DNA from: Byssochlamys sp. IMV 00236
Taxonomy: Eukaryota > Ascomycota > Eurotiomycetes > Eurotiales > Thermoascaceae
Assembly: GCA_001931875.2 (NCBI GenBank)
Contig: MSJH02000837.1
Span: 186,001-250,000 of the forward strand
DNA length: 64,000 bases
Direction of reading: 5' to 3'
The position numbers and the translations under genes were made by a program. The notes below the pieces were generated by a model. It ran no database searches. It was not told the DNA's origin and was given only the letters and a program-made list of their open reading frames with translations. Within the stretch, counting starts at the first letter, position 1; each line of letters begins with the position of its first letter. Shown here one piece after another: positions 12,971-25,230 of this stretch.

Positions 12971-13892
12971 GATCTGGTTGAGACCAGCTGAAGCAGCGGC
13001 GGTTCTCCCTCTTCTGGTGATTGGCCACGGCATACATGATATGCCCCCTTTCCGGTTCAATGACTGATCTCTGATGATGCGCTGAGCTCAGATCTTCCTG
13101 CATGTCCCATGCCTAGTAATGCCGCTAACGTATCCTTGTCTTTTGGTCCAACACTTGTGGCACCGTATTCTGACTGGTGTAATTTCTTTTATGGCGACTG
13201 TCTCTTCCACATGACTATAGCGTCTTCTGTGTTCGTTGCACTGTGGATATATACCTGTTTATGGAGAGCATGCCGGTGTGGAGTCGCGGTGGTATATAGC
13301 TTTCATTATTGTTTGCTAGGTACAATGGGCAGTACAGGAAATAGGAATAACAGGACTATTCTCATGCAGATCATAGCAGCCAGGATAAAATGAAAGTGGG
13401 CCATCAATCTTGATGGGTACTGTAGGAAAATCACCGATGGAAACACTACACATAGCACCCGGCAGCATAGGAGAGACTTATGGCAAAAATAAGCAATGAC
13501 ATCGCCAAAGTACGGACTACCTTCGACATGACAATCCCGCCTCCAATGTCCCGCGGGGATCGATTGATCGGCGGGGTGAATCTCGGAAAATAACCAAGAA
13601 TGCGGGGAAGACAGACGCGATCACCAGATCCGTTCAGCACCGTCATTCAATTGAACCGAGAACAGCCCCCATTCGCTTGGTTTTTCTCGGTAGAATAACT
13701 ATGAGTCGGTACAGTACGATTTGCGCAATGACACGGTAGTATTGCTAGAAGAACCGGCTCATGCGCGGACTGGGACTACCTGGTACCTAAGTATATAAGA
13801 TACATAGATATCTCAACATGGAATTGCAGACTAGGTGTAGAGTCGGTTCTTTCTAGACAGATCGATACAGGACCAGATGAAGATAGAACAAA
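12971..13892 (+). promoter_or_regulatory. Intergenic region, GH43 promoter with CreA-type sites
   Basis: No supported gene in about 0.9 kb. Three GCGGGG hexamers (13553-13558, 13571-13576, 13602-13607) lie within 55 bp, about 290-340 bp upstream of the GH43 ATG. They match the CreA consensus SYGGRG and suggest carbon catabolite repression of the glycosidase. Confidence 0.5.
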
Positions 13893-15344
13893 ATGAAGCC
13901 GTTATTCGCAATCCTCACTGGTATCATAGCAGCAGCAGCAGCAGTGTCTGCGCAGTCCTTCGATCCGAATGGAGTCACATCAGACCAGCGCTTCGATCCA
14001 GCAAAGGTCGGAACGAACAAGACGACCAATGCGACGTATTCGAATCCCATCATGACTGCCAATGCGGCTGATCCGTAAGTGATGCTTTTCGTTTGGAATT
14101 GGTGAGCCCCCAGACTAATTTTGGGATATACATATATAGATTCATGACACGATACGACGACTGGTATCTGTTGACGTATACGACAAACGATAATATCACG
14201 TTGAAGAGATCACGTTCTCTAACAGATAACTGGGACGATGCAGAGACCCGTGTGGTCTTTAATCCCGATCCAAATAGCGGCGAGCCGTGGGCGACTGATG
14301 TGCGTTTTCCAGTTTCAACTCCTCATATAATAACTCTCTACTCTTGTTGATACTAATATACTAACCAACTCTCCCTTCCAGCTCTGGGCCCCTGAAATCC
14401 ACAACATTTCCGGAAAATGGTACATCATCTTCAGCGCAACCCCCGACTCTGACTCCCCCCACCCCCTCCAAGACGCAATGTGCCGATTCTCCTGCCCAGC
14501 CATCAACCACCGTATGTTCGTTCTCGAAAGCTCCGGTCCGGACCCCTGGACATCAACCTACAATCTAAAAGGCATGCTGAACACCTTCGACCAGTTCGCC
14601 ATCGACGGCACCTACTTCCACCACTCCAATAACCTCTACCATATCTATTCCTGCTGGGAAGACAAATATTCCGCCTGGCCGGCAAACCTATGCATCACGC
14701 GCCTCTCTTCCCCCTGGAACGTGACTTCATCCTTACTCGAACGCCAAATGATCTCCACCCCTTCTGAGCCATGGGAACAAGTACCCTATGGTCGAGCGGG
14801 GCGATTAGCTACAAACGAAGGACCGCAGCAATTAACGAATCCGAAAACAGGACAGGAGTTCATTGTGTATTCGGCTGCGAGGGTGAATACGCCGTTTTAT
14901 TGTCTCGGGTTGTTGGAATTGGTGGGTGATGATCCGATGGAGTATCAGAGTTGGAGGAAGAGGAGGGATGGGTGTGTGTTTCATCAGAATAAGAAGGAAG
15001 GGGTGTTTGGGACGGGGCATGCGAGTTATACGGTTAGTGAGGATGGGGTGGAAAGTTGGTTGGTTTATCATGCGCAGACGGAGGCGGATCCGAGTGGTGA
15101 GTTTTCGACGCCCCCCCCCCTTCTTTTCTATAATATCGGATGTTTTGGGCTCAGAGAATATGTACCGGTATACATGGTATATGGTTCATGGCTAACAGTA
15201 TATTTTTTTTGTTCTAATCAAAAAGCAAACCTCTACCGAACGATACGAACTCAGAAATTCACCTGGAACGAAAAAGACGGCACGCCCGTTTTCCCTGCTG
15301 CTGCGAACGGGCCATTTCCTGTTCCGAAGGGGCAGGTCTCGTGA
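13893..15344 (+). CDS. Secreted glycoside hydrolase family 43 protein (arabinanase/arabinofuranosidase-like)
   Basis: Exons 13893-14074, 14140-14299, 14382-15096 and 15226-15344 join in phase to 391 residues. The first 20 or so residues (MKPLFAILTG, then Ala-rich to SAQS) form a clear signal peptide, so the enzyme is secreted. The remainder is one five-bladed-propeller GH43 domain. YSNPIMTANAADPF carries the proposed catalytic-base Asp, LWAPEIH is the conserved blade-2 segment, and DQFAIDGTYF and a GTGHASYT-type segment follow. GH43 enzymes remove or cut arabinose- or xylose-containing side chains of plant cell walls; the exact substrate cannot be read from the sequence. Intron 3 contains a run of ten C (15111-15120). 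The upstream CreA-type sites fit a sugar-repressed gene. Confidence 0.88.
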
Positions 15345-16106
15345 ATCGAATCATGAATTGTGTGAGTCAATCTCAACTACTCAACCACTCAGTCGGTCAG
15401 TCGGTCAGTTATGATAGATAGATGAAGATGAAAGATCAAGATCGGATTGGATTAGATTAGGGTGGGTTGGGGGTGGGGGTTTGTGTGTACTGTACTGTAC
15501 CTGTGGGATTAATTATTATCTTTTGCTTTTGCCTATATTCGTTCTCCTCTATATCTATTTCTGACTGGGGATGGGTATAGTGTATTTTGGGAGATGGATG
15601 GTAGGAATTCATTCAATATATAGATGGGCCTTAGGAGGATATGATTAACCTGGGTAGGTTGTTTGCTATACTCTAAGTTAAGTCGTAAGTACTGCGGCAG
15701 GGATTCTCAATTACGGTAACGACATACACATGGATTATGAAACTACCTTCTAGTAACTCTTATACAGTTGTAGACTCCTCACTTCTGCTTCTTATATAAC
15801 ACCTATACTCTGTACACTACAGCTCACAATTAGGAAATAATTAATTAGAGAAGGTAAAACGGCAATCTAGCTGAATATCCACACAAAATCCAGGACAGAA
15901 ACTATTTGCCGCGCTTTGTCCCCCTTTTCTCCCATCCACTCACCATTGTGCTTGCGCATGGTCGTTGTACAGTAGGAGATCGAAGGCCCGGCTGGTCATA
16001 ATCAACACAAATCATATGGTAATGGTAAAAGGGTCGGGGAATACAGATGCTAAAATTGGAGATACAAAAAAGAAAAGCGCAAACGAAGGATATATGCAAA
16101 ATGCAA
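15345..16106. other. Convergent intergenic region GH43 / EDE1
   Basis: About 760 bp between two convergent genes. It contains a short tandem of CAGTCGGT (about 15390-15406) and a G/T-rich stretch (15461-15490). No gene, terminator hairpin or RNA gene is visible. Confidence 0.5.
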
Positions 16107-19100
16107 TCAAGACTTGGACGTCAAGTAATCGGCGGCCTGGAACATGAGTCAGCGGTGGCTATCTCTAACTAATGCATGCTCCCAATGTCTAACTGACCTT
16201 ATCAATGTTATAGTCAAACTTCTCCAATGCAGCAAGGGATTCCTCTCGTGGGTAGCCCATGCCCGTCAGCCGCTGCAAGATTAAGTCGTCTTCGCCCGTG
16301 TCAGCTTCCAGAGCCCATCCCGGCTGACGCTTAGAGTTCGAAGACTGCGTCGACTCCTGCGCATTTCCGTTGCTCTCACCTTCCTTTGGTGCTCCAAGGG
16401 GCGCAAAGAGGGCATCCCAGTCATGATTCGTTGCGGAGCCATTGCCTGACGCCGGAGACTTGGATGCATCAGCAGAAGGGCCTGCGGTATCAAAGCTGAA
16501 AAAGTCTGACGAGCCCGCATTGTGAGCGGGGAATGCCGCCTTGGGAGAGTCAAACGACATGTCGAAGTCGGTCGGGTTCTTGTTCGCGTTCGGTGTCTCA
16601 AACTCGTCATCATCGTCATCGTCGTCATCCGTCTCCTTGGCCGGAGCCAGATCAAGACCAGCAAAGGCAGCCTCGAAATCAGGCTTGCCAGCAGGCTTCT
16701 GGTCAGCGGCAGCAGTACCCCCCGCGGCATCCTTCTGTGCCTGGCCAGAAACGATCGGCGCACCGCTTGACGATTCTACAGAATGAGGAGCATCCGGTGG
16801 CTGCGTGGGATCCCCACGCTTCGGCAAGAGACCATTGAACTCGCGAGGGAAGTCATCCTGGGACTGTTCGGTCTGGTTGTAATCGGGAGGCGACTTTTGA
16901 GAGTCCGCAGGCGGAGGTGAGATTGAGGCGGTGCTTGTGCCAGGCGCTGGGAATGCGTGTAGCTGTGAAGCGTCTACCCTTTCGTTCTTAGAGCCATCCT
17001 TGGTCTCTGGCGGGGAGGAAGGCGTGAAGTTATCATCGAACCCCATTGGAGCCTCGCTGTCGGTGCTATCATCATCGTCGTCATTGTCGAGTTCTTTAAT
17101 CGGGGGGAACTCGCTCTCCGCGACCACAGGCGCAGCAGCACCTCCGTTTGTCTGGCCGGTATGCTGAGGCTTCATGGACGCAAAAGCTTCATCAAAGTCG
17201 TTCGCCTTCTGGGACTGCGATCTCTCCCGCGCCATGCTCCCAAACAACTCGTCGAAACTTGGGTCCTTCTTGGCTTCGCCCTCTTGTTTAGCGGCCTCAG
17301 AAGAAGGGAAGTTTCCCGGCATCTCAGGGAATGGTGATGGCTTCAGCTCTTTGTCCTGCGGCTCATCGAAAGGGGACTCTATCTTTTCCTCGGGCTGCGG
17401 CTCTGATGGTGCAGCAGCACTTCCCACTGTCGATGCCTCCGACGCCTCAGCTCCAAACCTGCTGGCAGGCGGAGAGACTCTGGTTGAGGACGTCACTGAC
17501 TGTGCCTGGAGGTCATCTCTCCCAAGGGGCAGGAAGGACGGGGTCATTTGCCTCGACTGAGACAGGGCCGGGGCTTCGCCGGCCACGCCCGGTGGAGGAG
17601 GGGAGACAGAAGGGGTGGGCACTCCAGATGTGGTCGGCGACTTGGACAGACTTCTGGCTCCCTGAACTGCAGAAGGGGATGCTGCCCGGAAAGCTGTTGG
17701 AGGTGGTGGAGAAGAAGTCGTCGGGGCCGCAAAGGATGGACCGAACAGATTGTCAAATGCAGTCTGCCGGTCAGTAGCTACTGGAGGAGTCGTTTCGGAC
17801 GAGCCGGTCATCTGTCTCTTGAAAAAAGGGTTTGTGCCTTGGCTGGTAGTCGAAACAGCCGGGCTGGCGACGCGCGGTGTGCCGGTCACGGCACCGATGG
17901 CGGCGCTGTCTTCTGGTTCTTGCTTATCCCTCCCTATGGCATCGATCTCAGCCTGGATCTTGTCCCTTTCGCCCTCCACTGTCGCCAACTGCTTCTTGTT
18001 GATGGCCACGAGGCCCTTCTGCTGTCGAGCTTCAGAACGAGCCTTCTCCAGCGCCGGCTTGAGTTGGCTAACAGCAGCGTTCGCCGCCTTGATCTTCTCT
18101 TTCAGGCTCGCATTCTCACTCTGATCAGCGGCCAGTGCGGCGGAGACCTGGTTGTACTGGTTCTGGAGGTCTTGTCGGCTGCCTTCGATCAAGGCGTATT
18201 CTTGCTGTAGCCGCTTGGTTTCAGCTCGAGAGGTATTCAGCCGCTCCTCGAGGGCCTTGAAGTCCTTGACCTCCTTCTCGTACATCGCTCTGGCCTGTGC
18301 CAGTCGCGCTTCAAAGTCACGCTTCTGCTGAGAATTCTGTGTGAGTTCCTGCTCGCTGGCTGCACGCTTTCCCTGCACGTTCTGCATCTCCCTGGACAAG
18401 GAGCCGATTTGGTTGGACAGGTTAGCAAGTTCGGTCGTCTCCTGAGTGAGCTTGTTGCTCTCCTCTGGGTCATTGTCACCCAGCAGATCATCCGAAGGCG
18501 GCGGTGGTGATTTGATAGGCCGTGGAGGGCTTACAGGAGATGCACCGGTCAGCTGCGGGTTCAGACTCTGGCCAAAAGACGACGTCGGGACGAAGGGCCT
18601 AAAGGTAGAAGATGCACCCTGCGGAGAAGAAGCGCGCGCGGGGGATCCGGGAACCTGGAATGCCGTGTTTGATCCTCCCGTCATTTGAGGAATCTGGGAT
18701 GGAGCGGCCGGCGGCGGCGGCGCAGCGATAGAATCCAGTCCGAATAGGTCATCGGCGGCAGATCTTGGAACTGGTGCTGGTGCTGGCGCAGGTACAGGAG
18801 CGGGCGCTGGTACCGGCCTCGCGAATTGACGACGCATGCTTGGAGGTATCAACGCAGGAGGGAGTACTTGAGGAAGAGGCTCCTTTCTAGCCCGCTGTCC
18901 GCGGACCAGATGCATGGCGACGGCGAATTCGTCTGGGGTGAGCTGCCCGTCAGAGTCGATATCCGCCAGATCCCATATTTGAGCCAGAACTTCCTCCGGC
19001 AGCTGTGCGTTGGTGAAGAAAGCGACGGCCTGGTCGCCGCTGATCGCGCCCGCCTTTGCGGTATCGACTGTTGTGAAGATGTTGTCATAGTGTGCCTTTT

Positions 19101-20325
19101 CTTGGGGCGTGATCAACCAGTCGTTACCGGTAGACTGCGCTGAAAGAGGAGATGCGTAGAGCTGTCTGTTGATGGGGCTCTGGGTCCGCTGGGGGCCGGT
19201 GAACTGCTTAGGGATGGCAGGGACTGGGGGGATGTCTGAGCCTTGCCGTGAGCCTGTAGATGTCCGGACCCCTCTGCGAGCAGCAGCCTCGAACAGTGCG
19301 GGGGGTAGAGTAGGGGGGATCGCTCTCATGGCACCGGTCTTGTAGGAAGTCAACAGGTGCATAGCAACTATGAACTCAGTCGCATCCAGAGCTCCGCGCT
19401 GTCTCGTATCCGCCAAATTCCATATCCGACCCAAGACCTCATTTGGTAGTCGAGCGCGCTCAAAGATCTGCTTTGCAGCCTCACCTACGCGATCGTAGAT
19501 ATTAGCCCATGAACAACACCCCACAGCCGGTAGACGTACCTGAAAGAATACCCCCCTGGACATCAGACTTCTCGAACAAAGAGTAGAACTTGTTCACATC
19601 ATCCGGATTCAATGGCGGGACCCGTGCAGGTCCGCCAGCAGAGGGCGGGGGACTGACGGCTCCGTCGGCAGTGCGCGGAGGGGGAACGGTGACATTCAGG
19701 CCTTCGAACTTGGGCAACGGACCGGCTGCATACAGAATATAACCCGTTAGTACCGAGGTAGCCTTCTTGTGCAAATCGAAAATGCGCAGCCGAAAGTGTA
19801 CTCACGCTGCAGTGCCAATTCCTCCGTCGGTACGCGACCAGCTTGCGCATGTCCAATCAATCTCAGCACGACGCTGAAACCCGACGGCGTCAGGAGGCCT
19901 CTGTTCTCTTTGTCCGCGAGTTGCCAGATCTATTGCCATCCCAGTAGAAATAATCAGCAATCTGCACTCTTGATGTGTGTTGATATTCCATACGCGACTG
20001 GTAATTGCACACGACGTACCAATCCGAGTGTATCCGGAGGGAGCTTGGTCTTCTCGAAGAACGGCACGGCAACCTCACCGGTGACGACACCGAGGTTGGT
20101 GGTATCTGCCGCCTGGAAGAGCTGGTAGAACACCCGCTTCTCCTCCGACGTGAGGTTGAGATTGGGATGAGTCGGTCCTGCGGCTTTGTAGATATTCCTG
20201 TCAGCTCCGCAGTAGTACATACACCCTGGGGCCCTCATCCCCTGCTATACGCTCCAGCCAGCTCATGGTGTCTTCAAAAAAGGCCCGTACATAGGGAGCT
20301 TTTGGTACTCACCTGTCTCCGGCAT
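16107..20325 (-). CDS. ede1: EH-domain endocytic scaffold, Ede1/Eps15 family
   Basis: Early-arriving scaffold of clathrin endocytic sites that binds NPF motifs and ubiquitinated cargo at the plasma membrane. Exons 20313-20325, 20020-20225, 19806-19929, 19540-19725, 19484-16198 and 16136-16107 close in phase to 1281 residues. Three EH domains occupy roughly residues 1-350; the third has a clear EF-hand, DLADIDSDGQLTPDEF. A Pro/Ala-rich linker is followed by a long coiled coil (about 490-660), then a disordered acidic region. A C-terminal UBA domain (ILQRLTGMGYPREESLAALEKF, ending NIDKAADYLTSKS) is completed only by the 30-nt last exon. The 13-nt first exon and its junction are the weakest part; an alternative start is ATG 20238. 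Confidence 0.9.
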
Positions 20326-21317
20326 GATTGCTGTTCAGGACCACGTGGACCTTCTCTTGCTTCCCAAGGTAGCTAGATGAGAGAGGGGGACGACGCCAGT
20401 CGCTCTAGTTAGCTAAGGGAGGCCAGCGGCATAGACGGCCCAACCGCCAGCTGAGAGGGGGGGGCAGCGAAGCAGGCAGAAAGGATACAGCTGGAAACAA
20501 TTGAGAACAGGCCCGGACCGTCAGAAGAGGGAGAGAACGGGGACAGCCCGTAGACTGGGAGGAGAGAATATCGACGGGGACAAGACAAGGTGCTTGCATC
20601 GAACGGGGTAAGATCATAGCTGGATGGAGTTGGGAGGTCAATTAATGCTAACTAACTAACTAGTGAGTTAATGCTTCCGGGGAGAGCTGCTTACGTGACC
20701 CCGTCTCTCCTGGCCCCTCCAACTCCACGCCGAACAAAAGGGATAAATGGATGGATAAATCCAGATGAATACAAAAAATAAATAAAGACACAGACTGTTT
20801 TTCTTTATTTGTCTTGATGAGAGTGAAGATATCTCGTCAGGTCTGGTCTTGTCAGCATCTGCGTGGTCCGGGGGTAGCTATGGCATACTATGGCATACTA
20901 TGACGGCACGACTACTCCTACTACTACTACTACTACTACAGTAGTATACTACTATTACTGCAACCAACGGAACGAGTGGAAAATTCATTACTTTCTTAGG
21001 GATATTAAAATTGGTATAGCCCTCCAAAGAAACACAAGAAATGAGAGTCTGTCCTGGACGGCCGGAGCTAAACAAATTTTCTTTCTCCCATCGCGACCGA
21101 ACAGTTACCCCGAGTCTCAGGAAAAAAAAGACCCTTCTTTTTGCCTCTCCAGTGCGCGCAAAAAGAAAAAGATAAGGAAACATGGCTAGATGGCTAATGG
21201 CATGGGTATATTACGAGACTCGGCGCGTGGTAGCTTGGTGCAGGGTCGTCACGCCGTTGCTCTTCACCACCTAGCTCCCAGCTTCCTCTTCGACGCCTGC
21301 AGAGGGCCTTCTTCCGT
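20326..21317. other. EDE1 promoter and alpha-tubulin 3' region
   Basis: About 1 kb without a gene. The EDE1 side (20400-20700) is rich in purine tracts. A direct duplication of TGGCATACTA (20881-20900) is followed by a CTA trinucleotide microsatellite at about 20911-20939. The tubulin 3' UTR presumably occupies the right-hand part. Confidence 0.55.
20911..20939. repeat. CTA/ACT trinucleotide microsatellite
   Basis: About nine near-perfect units of ACT/CTA in tandem, directly followed by the related TAGTATACTACTATTACT. It is non-coding and likely length-polymorphic between strains. Confidence 0.85.
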
Positions 21318-23062
21318 CTAGTACTCGGCCTCGACCTCCTCCTCTTCCAGCGAGTCGCTGGCCACCTCCTCGTAGTCACGCTCCAGGGCAGCCAGGTCCT
21401 CACGGGCCTCGGAGAACTCACCTTCCTCCATACCTTCACCAACATACCAGTGGACGAACGCACGCTTGGAGTACATGAGGTCGAACTTGTGGTCGAGAGC
21501 GGACCAGGCCTCGGAGATGGCGGTGGTGTTGGACAGCATGCAGCTGTTTTCGTCATTAGCAATCTGACCCCATTTCTTTTTAGGCAAGGTAATACTTACA
21601 CAGCACGGTTGACCTTGGCCAGATCGCCGTTGGGAACCATCTGTGGGGGCTCGTAGCAGATACCGATCTTGAAACCGGTAGGACACCAGTCGACGAACTG
21701 GATGGTGCGCTTGGTCTTGAGGGTCGCGACGGCGGCGTGGGTCTCCTTGGGGACAACGTCGCCACGGTACAGCAGACAGGTGGCCATGTACTTGCCATTG
21801 CGGGGGTCGCACTTGACCATCTGGTTGTTGGGCTCGAAGCAAGACATGGTGATCTCGTTGACCGAGTTGGACTCGTGGGAAGCCTTGGCAGCAGACACGA
21901 CGGGGGCGTAGGCGACCAGAGGGAAGTGGATACGGGGGTAGGGGACCAGGTTGGTCTGGAACTCGTTCAGGTCGACGTTGAGGGATCCATCGAAGCGCAG
22001 AGAAGCGGTGATGGAGGAGACAACCTGGGCGATCAGACGGTTGAGGTTGTCGTAGCCGGGGCGCTCAATTCCGAGGTTGCGGCGGCAGATGTCGTAGATG
22101 GCCTCGTTGTCGACCATGAAGCTGCAGTCGGAGTGCTCGAGAGTGGTGTGGGTGGTGAGGATGGAGTTGTAGGGCTCGACCACCGAGGTAGCGTTCTGGG
22201 GAGCCGGGTAGACACAGAACTCGAGCTTGGACTTCTTGCCGTAGTCAACGGAGAGACGCTCCATCAGGAGAGCACCGAAACCGGAACCAGTACCACCACC
22301 GAAGGAGTGGAAGACGAGGAAACCCTGCAGACCAGCGCAGTTGTCGGCCACGCGGCGGACCTTGTCGAGGACCTGGTCGATCATCTCCTTGCCGACGGTG
22401 TAGTGACCACGGGCGTAGTTGTTGGAGGCATCCTCCTTACCGGTGACCATCAACTCGGGGTGGAAGAGGGAGCGGTAGGGACCGGTGCGGACCTCGTCGA
22501 CGACATTGGGCTCGAGGTCAGCGTAGATGGTACGGGGGACGTATTTGCCCTGGCCTGGCGGAGTGAAGATGGCGTTAGAAGGTGGGCGACAAGCATCAAT
22601 TATTTAGATCTATATCATCATCACATACCCGTCTCGGAGAAGAAAGTGCTGAATCCATGGTCGGGATCGGCGGCTTTACGCTCCTCCGTCAGGTATCCAT
22701 CGGGCTATGTGTATTTGTCAGTCACGAACATCCGGTGAGGGGAGGGGACTGTCCGTCTATGGCGGTGTCACCATGACAGCCACAGACAGGATCGAATGGC
22801 ATACCTGAATACCGTGCTCGAGACAGTAGAGCTAGAGAGCAGTCGTGTCAGTAATCGCGGGATATCTTTTTCCGGGATTGAAAGATAGGAGGAGGAGGGG
22901 GGAAAAAGTGATCGTGCTCGTACCTCCCAGCAGGAGTTGGCGATCTGGCAACCAGCCTGACCGACTATAGACAGCAAATGAATATCAGCAGGGGTTCTTC
23001 TTGCATCATGCAAGCCGTGGTGATAGGCCCAACGCACCGTTCAAACTGATAACTTCTCTCAT
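21318..23062 (-). CDS. tubA: Alpha-tubulin
   Basis: Structural subunit of microtubules; it pairs with beta-tubulin and binds non-exchangeable GTP. The gene starts with a 25-nt exon (23038-23062, MREVISLN plus one base). Small exons encode [23 protein letters not shown] and [10 protein letters not shown], then comes a large exon (about 21600-22553) and a last exon from about 21546 to the stop at 21318. The GTP-binding signature GGGTGSGFG is present, as is the Lys/Glu-rich acidic tail. The C-terminus is ...EAEY, keeping the terminal Tyr. Five or six introns, the first ones close to the ATG, are typical of fungal alpha-tubulin genes. Most Aspergilli have two alpha-tubulin genes; assignment to tubA rather than tubB is by the conserved tail and is not certain. 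Confidence 0.96.
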
Positions 23063-23770
23063 CTTGTCGGGTTGACCTGCGCGATGCGGAGATCAATTGA
23101 TAGGGGGCAGAGTGGGATGGCGGACGTGATGGAACGGAAAAGGCTACGGACGCGGGAGGAGGGAGAACCGCTAATCCACAGCAGAACGGGAGGAGAAGAC
23201 CGTTGGGGGGAAGGTAGAAGTGATTGATGGACAACGGGGAGGATGTAGAGATGGGAAGATCAGAGAGACTCGAGAGGCTCTGCGAGTGAAGCCAAGCGGT
23301 TCGTTTTTGTTGTGGAAGAGCCAGCAGAGCGCAGGAGCCACTGCGCTGTCATTTGAGCCAGTTCGCTGCCTTCGCCGCGCTGGTTCGTGTTTACTTCGCC
23401 CGATCCGGTAAGGCGCGTGACACGCGTGTCCTCATTGGTCAATCTTTGCCCCGTGACTCCCCCGTGATCCCGGCCGGCGGTGAGTAGGGGGGTGTGGTCA
23501 TGTGATGGATCAGTCAGCAGGGTCCATGACGGCATTTAATCAACTAAATAATAATCGAGGAGATGGAAACTCGTTGCGAGCTGGCAAAACCAAGGACCAG
23601 GCCAATGGCTATTTCNNNNNNNNNNNNNNNNNNNNNNNNNNNNNNNNNNNNNNNNNNNNNAGAATCCAGATAAACTACTCTAGTGCAGATCATCAATCAT
23701 CCTAGTCAATTTCCTCTAGACGCGCTTAATTTAATCATCTTCATCTTTCTCAACCCCAGAAGAACATCGG
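23063..23770. promoter_or_regulatory. Alpha-tubulin promoter and assembly gap
   Basis: This region lies between the divergent tubulin and 23.8-kb genes. It has a CCAAT-type element (ATTGGTCAAT, about 23435-23444) and GC-rich stretches. No gene is seen. A gap of unknown bases at 23616-23660 interrupts it. Confidence 0.6.
23616..23660. other. Assembly gap (45 N)
   Basis: Forty-five consecutive N. The true length may differ. It lies 110 bp upstream of the ATG at 23771 and about 550 bp upstream of the tubulin start, so it breaks no identified coding region. Confidence 0.99.
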
Positions 23771-24671
23771 ATGAATAACACAATGCACCTCCTCAGCCCC
23801 CCCCTCCCCCTCCCCCTCCTATTATGCCTTCTATCCCTTCTCATCTCCCCCGCCAACGCCAACACCGAAAAGACCATCTTCATCGCGCCCCAACCACTCC
23901 CGGTCCCCTCTCAGCAAGCGGCCATCGATGATCTCGGTCTGGAACGCTTATCACCCGAAGCACCGGTGCTGCGCACGTATCTGAACGCGTCGTTCCCGAC
24001 GGAAGAGGCGCCGTTGGGGTCCGAGTCGTGGTTCTTTCTCGAGGATCTCAACCCCGGTCAGAGGTATGAGGTCAGGGTCTGCTGGTTGGCTACGGTATGT
24101 ATTTCTTTCTTCCTTCCTCTTCTCTCTTCTTCTCCGGATTTTCTTTTCTTCGTGCAATATTTGAAATGTGAAAATCAATGCTAACAAGAAACCTAAGCAA
24201 CCAACCTCAATCCACCTAACAACATACACCCTCTCCTCCATCCTCGAAGACGATCCGACTCTCCTCTCCTCCATCACCGCATTCAGCTCCTCTCGTCTCT
24301 CTTCCCTCGAAGCTATCAAACCCTCCTCGCAGGACGACACTCTCGTCTCTTTCTCTGATCCCTCCCATGCGCCCCCATCCACCTCCTCCGCCTCACCCAA
24401 AGAATCCGTTCTCTTTCTACGCATCTACGCTGCGGCTGATTACTTCACTCTCGATGAGGGCCTGATGCGTTCCCCCCCGCCCGTGCTGGTGGATTTGATT
24501 CTCGATCCGTATTTACTCAATGTGTTTCCGAGATCGTTGGTCCCGACGGCGGGGTGGGTGATTGTTGTCGCGGGTGTGTCGTGGGTGGTGGGTGGGTTTG
24601 TGGTTAGGTTGGTGCAGGGGATTGCGAGGGAGGCGGAGAAGAATGAAGAAGAGGGGAAGAAGAGGAGGTGA
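23771..24671 (+). CDS. Predicted type I ER/secretory membrane protein, function unknown
   Basis: Exons 23771-24094 and 24198-24671 join in phase to 265 residues. The N-terminus has a Leu/Pro-rich hydrophobic signal (about residues 5-28, ending SPANA). A lumenal part contains a segment resembling a fibronectin-III strand pair (RYEVRVCWLAT, then TSIHLTTYTL). One membrane helix follows near the C-terminus (GWVIVVAGVSWVVGGFVVRLV), with a short Lys/Glu/Arg-rich cytosolic tail ending KKRR, a possible dilysine/arginine ER-retrieval signal. I do not recognise a named family. The topology is well supported; the role is unknown. Confidence 0.78.
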
Positions 24672-25230
24672 TTGTTTATTTTATTTTATTCTATTTATTA
24701 TTTTTGCGTTACTTCTTAAGGTGCAGGTGTCTGGGCTGTGGGATTATGTCTTCTTTGTTTCCTGGTTTCGCATCAAGGTCAGGGTCATTATGTCCAAGTT
24801 GGATTGTATCATTACCATCACGGAGGATGTCAGGTAGTGCTGATTTCTGCATACACGCGTGGTTGGTCGTGTGTCTTGTATTATATATTGTACGAGTCAG
24901 AGTATTTGTGGTTTTAATCGGATAATAGAGATCACCGTTACTTTTAGAAGACAGAGTAAGTACTTGGCATAATCAACTGAATCAATTATAAGCTACATTG
25001 GTCAAAGTGGCCAGGCATTGGAAATAAATCCTATCCATCACAAGATGGTTGATTGATACAAGAACTTTTATAATTAATTCCTCCCATCCCTGACGCCAGA
25101 GGCTATGCCTTTGCTGCAATCAAGTACACCTCGTACAGTACATAACTGTCGAGTTTCTTTTTTTTATTTTAGCACAAGTATTTTCAACATTCCCATAACA
25201 CCGGATCACCTTTTCCCAACCTCTCCCTTC
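24672..25230. other. Convergent intergenic region
   Basis: About 560 bp between two convergent genes, AT-rich, presumably holding both 3' UTRs. No additional gene or structure is visible. Confidence 0.5.

Noticed and set aside
20890..21189. Thr/Tyr-rich open frame through the CTA microsatellite
   Set aside because: Created by the trinucleotide repeat; no start context, splice sites or homology.
21737..22738. 333-codon open frame antisense to alpha-tubulin
   Set aside because: Shadow of a highly biased coding exon; Val/Gly/Asp-rich composition typical of such shadows.
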